DNA of 46,509 bases from Pseudomonadota bacterium (GCA_016195085.1 JACQAG010000077.1:1-46509), one strand, 5' to 3'. Positions 33,305 to 40,482 are shown, numbered from the stretch's first letter. Notes: generated from the sequence alone by a model not told the origin. A program made the numbers and translations.

Positions 33305-34180
33305 TCAACTGAGCGGCGAGCGAGCAAGGTTCGTGGTGCTCGCGGACTCGAGCCGCGCCCAGACCTCGCGGACGAGCCGCTTGAGCTCGAGCGCCTCCTC
33401 CCAGCGGTCGGAGAGCTCCCGTCCATCGGCGCCGGTCATCGCGTATTCAGGCGGTCCAAGCTCGGCGAGGAAGATGAGCGTGTCGGCGCTGCCGGCGCGC
33501 CGGCGCCAGCGGGCGAAGCCCTCTTCCCACCAACCGAGAAACAGCTCCAGCCATTTCCGGTGCTGGGGGAAGCCGATGGGGACTTGGATCTGGTTGCGCG
33601 TGGCGATGCGTCCCTGGAAGGAGTCAGAGCGCTCGAGGATGCGGCTGACATAGCCATGGAGCTCCGCGCGCAAGGGCAGGGTCATCTCCCGGTCGACGAC
33701 ATAGTGCGACAAGTCGGCGGCCAGCCGCATCTCCGGCACCGCGTCCAAGAGCAGGAGGGTCGCATAGAGGTCGTTGGTGATCGAGGCGCGATGCGTCTCG
33801 AACTGGAGGGCCACACCTTCCGCCTTGGCCAGCGCCAGCCATTCCAGCACCACCGGGACCTGGCCCTCCAGCGACAAGGGCATGACTTGGCCGACGACGA
33901 CGACGAAGGGCGCGCCCAAATCCTTGGCGAGATGGAGAGCGGGACGCAGATCCTCGATCGCGTTCGGGAACGCCGTCACCAACCCCTCGAGCCCGGTCCG
34001 GGCGAAGAGCGGCAATGTCGCCCGCGCGGATGCTAGATCGAGCGCGCCCAAGTCGAGCGCGATGCCGTCATAGCCGGCGTCCTTGACGCGCTGGAAGCGC
34101 TCCTCGACCGGGGTCTCCGGAACGCCGGGCCGGCGCAGCTCGGTCGCCCACAGGGATTGATAGACCTTCAGCTGGGGCAA
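33305..34180 (-). CDS. Sugar-phosphate isomerase/epimerase-like TIM-barrel protein
   Basis: A 291-residue protein with the xylose isomerase-like TIM-barrel pattern: VKDAGYDGIALDLG, LARTGLEGLVTAFP-type strands, VALQFETHRASITNDLYATLLLLDAVPEMRLAADLSHYVVDRE (metal-binding Glu, Asp/His at barrel ends, read in parts), and QVPIGFPQHRKWLELFLGWW. The pattern E-T-H then D-x-S-H is common in metal-dependent sugar isomerases and related hydrolases, but the substrate is open. The start is TTG at 34180; there is no in-frame ATG in the 20 bp between it and the desaturase stop. The gene lies between desaturase and livG in one operon. Confidence 0.82.
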   Translation of the reverse strand: MPQLKVYQSLWATELRRPGVPETPVEERFQRVKDAGYDGIALDLGALDLASARATLPLFARTGLEGLVTAFPNAIEDLRPALHLAKDLGAPFVVVVGQVMPLSLEGQVPVVLEWLALAKAEGVALQFETHRASITNDLYATLLLLDAVPEMRLAADLSHYVVDREMTLPLRAELHGYVSRILERSDSFQGRIATRNQIQVPIGFPQHRKWLELFLGWWEEGFARWRRRAGSADTLIFLAELGPPEYAMTGADGRELSDRWEEALELKRLVREVWARLESASTTNLARSPLS

Positions 34181-34200
34181 GGGCAGGCGCGCTCGGATCC

Positions 34201-35196
34201 TCAGCCCCGCACTGCTTGCGAGATCGGCTGAGCCTGCGGGCCGGACTCGACGATCCAGGCCGCGTCATCGGGATAGTCGGCTTCGCTCCCGGCCCGCCAG
34301 AGTGCGGCCAGCACGGCACGCTGGAAGGCGAGATAGCCCATCCGATAGGGCTCGATGCCGTTCTCGGCGAAGATCTCCCGATCGAGCTGGGGCAGCTTGT
34401 TGAACGGCACGCCGGGGAAGGCGTGATGGGCGGTGTGGAACTGCATGTTCCAGCACAGCCAGCGCATGAGCGGGTTGGTGCGGGTCGAGCGGGTGTTCTT
34501 GAAGATATCGGGAAGGTGCGCCAGGCCCAGATGCTCGATGGTGTTCTGCATCTGGTGGACCGACTTGGCCAGCAGCATCGGCGCCAACCAATAGATGACC
34601 GCGGCCCAGCTCCCCGAGGCGATCGAGGCGATGGCGATCGCGCCGTAGAGGCCGGCATGCCAGCGGGCCTCGCGGATCACGTCGGCCTTGCGCGAGTCCG
34701 CGATATAGGGCTCGACCACCACGCCGGAGGCCAAGCGCGCGATCCGGGTCCAGCGCGTCCACCAATAGCTCGGACCCAGGAGCCAGATGAGATAGGAGCG
34801 GAAGGTGTAGGGCGGGCGAGCGAGCTCGCCGTCCCGCGCCCAGTCTTGCGTGTGCCGGTGATGGGCGAAGTGCTGGATCTGGTCGAAGTCGCGGGGAAAG
34901 AACACGAGAAAGCCGAACAGCCGGCCCAAGGCCTCATTCAGCCATTTGGTCCTGAACACGGTCCAATGGCTGAGCTCGTGCTGACCGGCATAGAGGAAGT
35001 TGATGAGGATGCCGTGGGCGAGGAAGAAAGGGATGGCCCAAAGCGTGCCGAGGCTGAGATAGAGCGCCGTGCCCGTCGCCAGGATGGCGCCGAGATGGCT
35101 TCCGGCCTGGAGGAGGCCGGCCAGGTCAGACTTGGCGCTGAGCCAGCGCAAGCGCTCGGGCTTGAGCAGATCCCGGCGAGCGAAGATCTCGTCCAT
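34201..35196 (-). CDS. Membrane fatty acid desaturase/hydroxylase-family protein
   Basis: A 331-residue integral membrane di-iron oxygenase. The three histidine boxes are HELSH (73-77), HFAHHRH (109-115) and HTAHH (254-258), plus His222 in an IEHLG segment. Two pairs of hydrophobic helices (about 28-70 and 180-210) fit the family topology. ATG 35196 follows AGGA at about eight bases. It is the first gene of an eight-gene unit with a TIM-barrel protein and a Liv-type transporter, so an imported lipid-like or small branched substrate may be oxidised; this is inference. Its promoter lies in 35197-35340, beside the end of the mobile element. Confidence 0.88.
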   Translation of the reverse strand: MDEIFARRDLLKPERLRWLSAKSDLAGLLQAGSHLGAILATGTALYLSLGTLWAIPFFLAHGILINFLYAGQHELSHWTVFRTKWLNEALGRLFGFLVFFPRDFDQIQHFAHHRHTQDWARDGELARPPYTFRSYLIWLLGPSYWWTRWTRIARLASGVVVEPYIADSRKADVIREARWHAGLYGAIAIASIASGSWAAVIYWLAPMLLAKSVHQMQNTIEHLGLAHLPDIFKNTRSTRTNPLMRWLCWNMQFHTAHHAFPGVPFNKLPQLDREIFAENGIEPYRMGYLAFQRAVLAALWRAGSEADYPDDAAWIVESGPQAQPISQAVRG

Positions 35197-35340
35197 GCGG
35201 CAATCCTACGGAATTTTTGCCGCTTGGCACGGCCTTTGTGCGGGTCCGTGCGGCGCCGGCCCGGCCGGCTCTAGCGCGCGACCGGGCTCTTTCACGATCA
35301 TAGTGCGCATGGTCGATCCCATACTGACTCCGGCCATTAG

Positions 35341-35357
35341 GGGTAGTGGGTCAGTTT
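35341..35357 (+). repeat. Left terminal inverted repeat of the IS1-family element
   Basis: GGGTAGTGGGTCAGTTT, the exact reverse complement of 38996-39012. The stop codon of the 96-residue secreted protein gene (TGA, 35353-35351) lies inside it. Confidence 0.92.
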
Positions 35358-35641
35358 GGACTGGTGGCATAATTTGTGTCGGTCGGAACCACCAGCCATT
35401 CCCAAAGAAAGCCATTAGGCTTCCCCTGCTTTTCTGGAAGAGCCACTTTCAACATAAGCCACGAATCTCCAGTGCAACTGTTCCATTTGATCGCGGTTGC
35501 GGGAACGGCGCCTTGATTCGCATAGGCGACATGAAAGCAATCTCGGCCAGCGGCGCCTGTCTGTGCGATCGCTTGTTGCACGGCAACGCTGATTAATGTC
35601 GCTGCGATAGCTCCAGCCACTACGGACAATATCGGATTCAT
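35351..35641 (-). CDS. Small secreted protein of unknown function (cargo of the IS1-family element)
   Basis: A 96-residue protein from ATG 35641, preceded by a strong GGGGAGGAG Shine-Dalgarno. Residues 1-27 form a Sec signal (NPILSVVAGAIAATLISVAVQ, from residue 2, then QAIAQ). The mature part has two cysteines (Cys35 in GRDCFHVAY and one in WNSCTGDSW) that could form a disulfide, and Trp-rich C-terminal sequence. No family is recognised. Its last codon and stop lie in the left terminal inverted repeat, so the element supplies the end of the gene. It is on the same strand as, and 11 bp after, the transposase gene. Confidence 0.7.
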   Translation of the reverse strand: MNPILSVVAGAIAATLISVAVQQAIAQTGAAGRDCFHVAYANQGAVPATAIKWNSCTGDSWLMLKVALPEKQGKPNGFLWEWLVVPTDTNYATSPN

Positions 35642-35652
35642 CGTCTCCTCCC

Positions 35653-36504
35653 CTAAGCGGCCCTTTGGGTAATCTCCCACTCATCGACTACGCACACGAT
35701 ATCCTCGATTGACCATAGAGTCTTGGTGACGCCAACGGCCATTGCCGGCGTGCAACGGATCGACTGATGGATGCGAACGAAGTTGTAGTACATGAAGTTG
35801 AGTGCGACGGCGTGCGCATGGTTCTCGACTTTCTTTGAGAACGCATTCGTCAGCCGCGTGAAGCGGCGCATGTGCATTCTCATCGTGAGATTGGCGTGCT
35901 CTGCATAGCTCGTGCTGATGTGCCTCGGATCGAGATTGCCGGTGCAGCATTGGGTCTCGGTGCCGATGATCTGCGGCGAGCTGGAGCGGCGCTGGCCCTC
36001 GTCGGTCTGTCCATAGATCTTGATCAGCCTGGCGTAGTCCACATCGGCGCCGAACGCGGTTTCAACCGCCTCAATGTACGGCTTGTGCCCATCGGTCGTG
36101 ATCTGCACTCGGTTCTTTAGGCGCTGCGCTACGTCGCAGACAAACGCCTTGGCGGCATCGCCGTCACGGCTGCCGAAGAACCACGAAACTGCTAGCTTGG
36201 TGTCGGCGCAGATCGCCGTCCACGTCCATACGTCGCCAGCGTCGCCACTCGCCTTCATCTCAGCCGGAGCGTTCTTCGCCTTGGTATAGACGAAGGCCCA
36301 GATCTCATCGAGCTGCAAGCGCTTGCACGGCAGATCGCGAAGCGCCTGGTTCTGATACTCGGCGCAGGCACGGCCCGCGTCCTCCAGCAGCTTCACGATG
36401 GTGTTCTTGCTGGCCCCGGTCAGGCGCGCGATGGCGCGGATGCTCATGCCCTCGACCATCATCCCGAGGATCTGTGTGCGCTTCTGGCTAGTCAGCTTGT
36501 TCAT
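35653..36504 (-). CDS. IS1-family transposase (single-frame DDE type)
   Basis: A 283-residue transposase. An N-terminal helix-turn-helix (about 10-40, QILGMMVEGMSIRAIARLTG) replaces the two-frame InsA part of classical IS1. The DDE residues can be placed at Asp66 (LQLDEIWAF), Asp138 (QITTDGHKPY) and Glu202 (STSYAEHANL), and the MRMHMRRFTRLTNAFSKK segment is a family signature. There is no frameshift site, unlike InsAB of IS1. ATG 36504 (MNKLTSQKR) matches the family start; the ORF extends further upstream to 36540. It is divergent from the toxin operon. Confidence 0.93.
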   Translation of the reverse strand: MNKLTSQKRTQILGMMVEGMSIRAIARLTGASKNTIVKLLEDAGRACAEYQNQALRDLPCKRLQLDEIWAFVYTKAKNAPAEMKASGDAGDVWTWTAICADTKLAVSWFFGSRDGDAAKAFVCDVAQRLKNRVQITTDGHKPYIEAVETAFGADVDYARLIKIYGQTDEGQRRSSSPQIIGTETQCCTGNLDPRHISTSYAEHANLTMRMHMRRFTRLTNAFSKKVENHAHAVALNFMYYNFVRIHQSIRCTPAMAVGVTKTLWSIEDIVCVVDEWEITQRAA

Positions 36505-36548
36505 ACTGACCATTATGCTTGAATTGAGAGACATCTTCAATACAATTT

Positions 36549-36563
36549 TTACACTATGTGTAA
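36549..36563. promoter_or_regulatory. Perfect palindrome TTACAC-TAT-GTGTAA, candidate operator
   Basis: The 15-bp site has 6-bp half-sites and lies between the transposase start (36504) and the -35 box of the toxin operon (36572). A dimeric antitoxin or regulator could bind here and control both divergent units. Confidence 0.55.
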
Positions 36564-36571
36564 TAGTGGTA

Positions 36572-36600
36572 TTGACTACGGATGGTATGAGGGCATATAA
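36572..36600 (+). promoter_or_regulatory. Candidate promoter of the toxin operon
   Basis: TTGACT (36572-36577) and ATATAA (36595-36600) are 17 bases apart, in A/T-rich sequence. AAGGAA (36599-36604) is the Shine-Dalgarno of the toxin gene at 36610, so the leader would be very short. Confidence 0.6.
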
Positions 36601-36609
36601 GGAACATCC

Positions 36610-36906
36610 ATGGACGTCGAGTTCAAAGACGAGTCCTTGGACCGCCTAGAAACCGAAGCCGGGCATAGCGCCGGCTTCGGAGACGCAGTGGTGAAGGCGT
36701 TTCGAAAGCGAATGCAGCAGATCAGAGCCGCAACCGATGAAAGGACCTTTTACGCGCTTCGGTCGTTGCACTTCGAAAAGCTGAAGGGGGACCGCGAAGG
36801 GCAATTCTCAATGCGCCTTAACGATCAGTGGAGGCTGATCATTGAACTCAGAGGCGAAGCGCCAAGGAAGACGGTCTATGTCATCGAGATCACGGACTAC
36901 CACTGA
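36610..36906 (+). CDS. HigB/RelE-type toxin
   Basis: A 98-residue toxin with the fold core KAFRKRMQQIRAATDERTFYALRSLHFEKLKGD (in parts), then QFSMRLNDQWRLIIELRG and C-terminal VYVIEITDYH. The NDQWR and DYH motifs match HigB, and the protein is related to the chromosomal HigB at 9588-9866 but only moderately similar. ATG 36610 with AAGGAA upstream. It is 15 bp before the HTH-ImmA gene. It should cleave mRNA at the ribosome; this is family knowledge. Confidence 0.9.
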   Translation: MDVEFKDESLDRLETEAGHSAGFGDAVVKAFRKRMQQIRAATDERTFYALRSLHFEKLKGDREGQFSMRLNDQWRLIIELRGEAPRKTVYVIEITDYH

Positions 36907-36921
36907 CGGGGGAGTGGAAAC

Positions 36922-38061
36922 ATGTTGAACCGGATGCCGGCAGAGGTTTTCTCACCAGGCGAGTTCATTCGCGAGGAGCTAGAGGCTCGCGGCTGGACGC
37001 AGGGAGACCTTGCCGAAATTCTCGATCGGCCGTTGAGGCTCGTTAATGAGCTGATCCAGGGCAAGAAGCAGATCACACCCGAAACTGCTCGAGGCTTGGC
37101 AGAGGCATTCGGGACAGACGCGCTTTACTGGATGAATCTTGACAGTGCATATCGGCTAGCAAGCACGGCAGCACCAGACGCCGCTGTGTCGCGCCGCGCC
37201 AAGCTTTTTTCTCGATACCCAATTCGGGAAATGGCGAAGCGTGGCTGGATGGAGCCGTCTGAGAACGTCGATGTTCTTGAACATCGCGTCTGTCGCTTCT
37301 TTGCTATCAACGACATTGATGAAGAGCCAGCGTTTGCTCATGCAGCAAAGGCGTCGCAATACGATGAACGAACTCCAATTCAATTGGCATGGCTCTTTCG
37401 GGCAAAGCAACTTGCAGAGGCTGTGAGCGCCTCGCCATACGCGGAGCGCAATTTAAGAGGGGCACTCCGGAAGCTTAAGGAGCTTCTTATTGCTCCGGAG
37501 GAGATCAGACAGGTTCCCAAGCTTCTGGCGGATGCTGGCGTGCGCTTTGTCATCGTCGAGTTTTTGCCGGGAGCAAAGATTGACGGAGCGGCATTCTGGC
37601 TAAATGACTCGCCTGTGATCGCTATGTCGCTTCGGTTCGATAGAGTTAATAACTTCTGGTTTGTTCTGCGGCATGAAATCGAGCACATCCTAAATCGTGA
37701 TGGTCAGGGAGGCGTGGTTGTAGATGTTGAACTAACCGAAAGCCTTCAAAGAAAGGATTCTCTCCCTCCCGAGGAGGTTAGGGCGAACACAGAAGCGGCA
37801 GAGTTTATTGTGCCCTCTGCCGAACTAGACAATTTCATAACGCGAGTCAGGCCGCTCTATTCAGAAGAACGGATCCTCTTGTTTGCTCGGCGAATTGGCG
37901 TGCATCCGGGGCTTGTCGTGGGTCAATTGCAACATCGCGACGAAGTTCCATACACGCATTTTCACAAGCAGCTAACAAAAGTCAGGCACATCATTTCCCA
38001 AACCGCATTGACGGATGGTTGGGGCAACGTGCCGCCCGTTGGGGGCGCTAACGGAGCATAA
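36922..38061 (+). CDS. HigA-like antitoxin fused to an ImmA/IrrE-type metallopeptidase
   Basis: A 379-residue protein. Residues 10-75 are HigA-like: GEFIREELEARGWTQGDLAEIL, then ITPETARGLAEAFGTDALYWMNL. The C-terminal half carries an M78 zinc-peptidase motif, His251-Glu252...His255 in FVLRHEIEHILN, with downstream acidic residues (NTEAAEFIVPSAEL). GGGGGAG at 36907-36913 supports ATG 36922. An antitoxin fused to a peptidase suggests that self- or partner-cleavage could adjust toxin release or operon repression. The next gene starts one base after the stop. Confidence 0.9.
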   Translation: MLNRMPAEVFSPGEFIREELEARGWTQGDLAEILDRPLRLVNELIQGKKQITPETARGLAEAFGTDALYWMNLDSAYRLASTAAPDAAVSRRAKLFSRYPIREMAKRGWMEPSENVDVLEHRVCRFFAINDIDEEPAFAHAAKASQYDERTPIQLAWLFRAKQLAEAVSASPYAERNLRGALRKLKELLIAPEEIRQVPKLLADAGVRFVIVEFLPGAKIDGAAFWLNDSPVIAMSLRFDRVNNFWFVLRHEIEHILNRDGQGGVVVDVELTESLQRKDSLPPEEVRANTEAAEFIVPSAELDNFITRVRPLYSEERILLFARRIGVHPGLVVGQLQHRDEVPYTHFHKQLTKVRHIISQTALTDGWGNVPPVGGANGA

Positions 38062-38062
38062 G

Positions 38063-38527
38063 ATGGCGACTCTTACCGAACAGTTGCAGCGATTGGTTTC
38101 CGATTATCGGGCATCCGGTCAGCCCTGGCCGGCTAGTAGTCAGCAGATGGCGGAGTGGGCCGTAAGCCATGACCGCTATCAACTCACTCGAGGGATGGCG
38201 ATCAGCCAATGTGCCGAGCGACTAGCTCGGGCGATGCGCCTTGAGCATGTGCGAGACCATCGAGGGCGTAGCATTAGGAAGTACTACGCTGCACGCATGA
38301 AGCGGGACGGCAGGCAGGAGACCTTATGGGGAGATTTGAACTCCGAAAGGCCCTTCATGGAGGTGGCCGTTGCGAATCGCCGGAATCAGATCCTTGGCGA
38401 ATGCCGGCAATTGAAAACCGACGTTGATAGTTATAACGAGCGGCAGTCGGCTGATCGGCCCATCCAAGTCGAGTTCAATTTCACCATTGACCTTGAGGAA
38501 CTAGAGCAGCTCAGCGAAGTCGCCTAA
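38063..38527 (+). CDS. Third protein of the toxin operon, unknown function
   Basis: A 154-residue soluble protein from ATG 38063; TAA of the peptidase gene ends at 38061, so the genes are almost fused in the transcript. The middle has AERLARAMRLEHVRDHRGRSIRKYY (in parts), and a conserved-looking section QETLWGDLNSERPFMEVAVANRRNQILG then ECRQLKTDVDSYNERQ. No transmembrane, enzyme or DNA-binding motif is evident; basic residues around 60-85 may contact nucleic acid. I recall similar proteins next to HigA-ImmA genes but cannot name a family. The tight linkage indicates a three-part toxin system. Confidence 0.72.
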   Translation: MATLTEQLQRLVSDYRASGQPWPASSQQMAEWAVSHDRYQLTRGMAISQCAERLARAMRLEHVRDHRGRSIRKYYAARMKRDGRQETLWGDLNSERPFMEVAVANRRNQILGECRQLKTDVDSYNERQSADRPIQVEFNFTIDLEELEQLSEVA

Positions 38528-38760
38528 GACTTCTTCCAGCGGGCTTGTGCGGCAATCTTGGCAATTTCCGCGCGCTGCTCCGGGGTCAGCTTCATGGCTC
38601 GCGCACGGCCCCCTTTGGGGCCGCCCGCCTTACCCCTGGCTACCGCGACCGGGCTCCGTTTATCTTCAATGGCATCATCCACCTGGCCGGTGGCGATATC
38701 GACGATCAGCTTGCCGAGCTGGAGCGGGTCGCGCGGACGTTTCAGGCGCTTCGTGACCAT
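38524..38760 (-). CDS. Small basic protein of unknown function
   Basis: A 78-residue protein rich in Lys, Arg and Ala. The start KRLKRPRDPLQLGKLIVDIATGQVDD, the glycine/lysine centre GKAGGPKGGRARA and the end AEIAKIAAQARWKKS recall histone H1-like or AT-rich DNA-binding small proteins often found in mobile elements. Its ATG (38760-38758) overlaps the stop of the zinc-ribbon gene in a TAATG arrangement, so translation is coupled. The 3' end overlaps the 3' end of the 154-residue protein gene by four bases. Confidence 0.75.
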   Translation of the reverse strand: MVTKRLKRPRDPLQLGKLIVDIATGQVDDAIEDKRSPVAVARGKAGGPKGGRARAMKLTPEQRAEIAKIAAQARWKKS

Positions 38761-38945
38761 TAGGGCTTGATCTCGGTGGAGGGCTTCCGCAGGTGAAAGA
38801 GCGGGATATTCGATTGGCTCCAGGATGCCATTTCCTTCCCACACTTGGAGCAGCTAGCGGAGTCCGAATCTCGCTGACTGCTTTTTGAGTAGGTTATGTC
38901 GTATTCAGCCCCACAATGAGGGCATGTGTGATGGTCTTTCCACAT
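38760..38945 (-). CDS. Zinc-ribbon small protein
   Basis: A 61-residue protein with two CxxC pairs, Cys8/Cys11 and Cys32/Cys35 (TCPHCGAEYDI and SCSKCGKEM), forming a zinc ribbon, and an aromatic C-terminal half (SWSQSNIPLFHLRKP). ATG 38945 is used; the frame extends upstream past the terminal repeat but the MWKDHHTCPHCG start matches the common form. It is the last gene before the right inverted repeat and is coupled to the basic protein gene. It could bind nucleic acid or a protein partner of the transposase. Confidence 0.78.
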   Translation of the reverse strand: MWKDHHTCPHCGAEYDITYSKSSQRDSDSASCSKCGKEMASWSQSNIPLFHLRKPSTEIKP

Positions 38946-38995
38946 GCCTACACTATGAGGGCGGCCGCTCCCCAGCGCAACGAAGGCCGAAATCG

Positions 38996-39012
38996 AAACT
39001 GACCCACTACCC
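38996..39012 (-). repeat. Right terminal inverted repeat of the IS1-family element
   Basis: AAACTGACCCACTACCC, exact reverse complement of the left repeat. ATTAG follows one base after it (39014-39018). Confidence 0.92.
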
Positions 39013-39167
39013 AATTAGGCTAAGCCGGCTCCAGGCAAGGCCGGCGGCTTGCCGGTGGGCGGCTCCGGGCGCTATATCCCGAATGACCGGCCGGTGGCGG
39101 AAGAGGGGCGTCGAGCAGTGTCTTATGAGCCAAGGCCGGAAGCACCCGGCCGACCGCGTGACGGCGC

Positions 39168-40328
39168 ATGACGAACACGCCGGCCCTGAGCGAGGATGAC
39201 GGCGCCATCCTCGATGCCCTCGATCGCTTCCTCGCCCGCGAAGTGAAGCCGAAGGTACAGGCGCTCGAGCATGACGACATCTATCCCGCCGAGATCGTGG
39301 CGAAGATGGCGGAGCTCGGCCTGTTCGGCGCCACCATCGCCACGCGCCATGGCGGTCTAGGCCTCACCGCACTCACCTACGCCGCCATCGTCGAACGGGT
39401 GAGCCGGGTGTGGATGTCCTTGGCCGGCATCTTCAACTCGCACCTGATCCTGGCCGCGATCGTCGAGCGCTTCGGCACCGATGCCCAGCGCGCCGATCTC
39501 TTGCCGCGCTTTGCCTCGGGCGCGCTCCGCGGCGGTCTCGCGCTCACCGAACCCGATTGCGGCACCGATCTGCAGGCGATCCGCACCACGGCCAAGCGCG
39601 AGGGCGACCATTACCGCGTCAACGGCACCAAGACCTGGATCTCCAACGGCATCCACGGCTCCTGCTTCGCGCTCCTGGTCAAGACCGACCCCGCTTCCGA
39701 GCCGCGCCACCGCGGCATGTCGATGCTGATCGCCGAAAAGGGCCCGGGCTTCACCGTCGGCCGCAAGCTGGAGAAGCTCGGCTACAAGGGCATCGATACC
39801 GCCGAGCTGGCCTTCTCCGACTACAAGGTGCCGGCCGAAAGGCTGATCGGCGGCGTCGAGGGTCAGGGAATGAAGCAGGCCTTGGGCGGACTCGAGCTGG
39901 GGCGCATCAACGTCGCCGCCCGCGGCGTCGGCGTGGCGGCGGCGGCACTCGATGAGGCGCTTGCCTACGCCGCGGTGCGCAAGACCTTCGGCAAGCCGAT
40001 CCAGGAGCACCAGGCGATCCAGCTGAAGCTCGCCGACATGGCAACCCGGGTCGAGGCCGCCCGCCTGCTGACCGAGGCCGCCGCCCGCGTCTATGACCGG
40101 GGCGAGCGCTGCGATCTGGAGGCCGGCATGGCCAAGCTCTTCGCCAGCGAAGCCGCCGCCCTGAACGCGCTGGAAGCCATGCGCGTCCATGGCGGCTACG
40201 GCTATTCGAAGGAATTCATCGTCGAGCGCCTGTATCGCGACGCGCCTCTGCTCTTGATCGGCGAAGGCACCAACGAGATCCAACGCCTCATCATCGCCCG
40301 GCAGCTGATCGAGCGCCGCAAGGGATGA
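39168..40328 (+). CDS. Acyl-CoA dehydrogenase
   Basis: A 386-residue flavoenzyme that oxidises acyl-CoA at the alpha-beta position. Landmarks: GLFGATIATRHGGLG, LTEPDCGTDLQAIRTTA (FAD site), TWISNGIHGSCFALL, the catalytic-Glu segment LLIGEGTNEIQRLIIARQ, and RVHGGYGYSKEF near the C-terminus. The glutaryl-CoA-type or short-chain group fits the length, but substrate is undecided. ATG 39168 follows a region with no good Shine-Dalgarno. It starts 155 bp right of the mobile element; a double-hairpin repeat follows the gene. Confidence 0.93.
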   Translation: MTNTPALSEDDGAILDALDRFLAREVKPKVQALEHDDIYPAEIVAKMAELGLFGATIATRHGGLGLTALTYAAIVERVSRVWMSLAGIFNSHLILAAIVERFGTDAQRADLLPRFASGALRGGLALTEPDCGTDLQAIRTTAKREGDHYRVNGTKTWISNGIHGSCFALLVKTDPASEPRHRGMSMLIAEKGPGFTVGRKLEKLGYKGIDTAELAFSDYKVPAERLIGGVEGQGMKQALGGLELGRINVAARGVGVAAAALDEALAYAAVRKTFGKPIQEHQAIQLKLADMATRVEAARLLTEAAARVYDRGERCDLEAGMAKLFASEAAALNALEAMRVHGGYGYSKEFIVERLYRDAPLLLIGEGTNEIQRLIIARQLIERRKG

Positions 40329-40346
40329 GCGACTGGGCCCAACGAT

Positions 40347-40451
40347 GCCCCCACCCCAGCCCTCCCCCAACAAGTTGGGGGAGGGAGTTACGAGTGCATG
40401 CGTTCTTGTCCCCTCCTCCACCGTCAGGTGGGGGAGGGTTAGGGTGGGGGC
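40347..40451. repeat. Double-hairpin intergenic element, copy 3
   Basis: A 105-bp copy of the family seen at 18653 and 23681. First hairpin: CCCTCCCCCAAC/GTTGGGGGAGGG with an AA loop; second: stem tip CACC/GGTG. Outer arms GCCCCCACCCC and GGGTGGGGGC. It lies between the acyl-CoA dehydrogenase and dehydratase genes. Confidence 0.9.
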
Positions 40452-40482
40452 ACTCCAAAGCGGCATCTAAGGGAGTGCGACC

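Larger units (their letters stand above)
35341..39012. mobile_element. IS1-family transposon with cargo genes
   Basis: Perfect 17-bp terminal inverted repeats at 35341-35357 and 38996-39012 bracket a 3672-bp unit with an IS1-type transposase gene and seven-gene content overall: a secreted protein, the transposase, a HigB-like toxin, a HigA-ImmA fusion, a third operon protein, a basic small protein and a zinc-ribbon protein. ATTAG occurs directly left of the element (35336-35340) and one base beyond its right end (39014-39018), a possible but imperfect target duplication; IS1-type elements usually give 8-9 bp. Base composition inside is clearly less GC-rich than outside. It sits between the divergent desaturase operon and acyl-CoA dehydrogenase gene. 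Confidence 0.85.

Noticed and set aside
35223-35240. Sigma-54-like TGGCACGGCCTTTGT on the plus strand near the desaturase
   Set aside because: The -12 dinucleotide is GT rather than GC, and it faces away from the desaturase toward the mobile element.
18653-40451. Possible CRISPR array from the repeated C/G-rich blocks
   Set aside because: Copies are single, kilobases apart and palindromic, without regularly spaced spacers or cas genes.
39357-40466. 369-codon minus-strand frame opposite the acyl-CoA dehydrogenase
   Set aside because: It has no recognisable domain, while the plus strand encodes a complete acyl-CoA dehydrogenase; GC-rich DNA yields such shadow frames.
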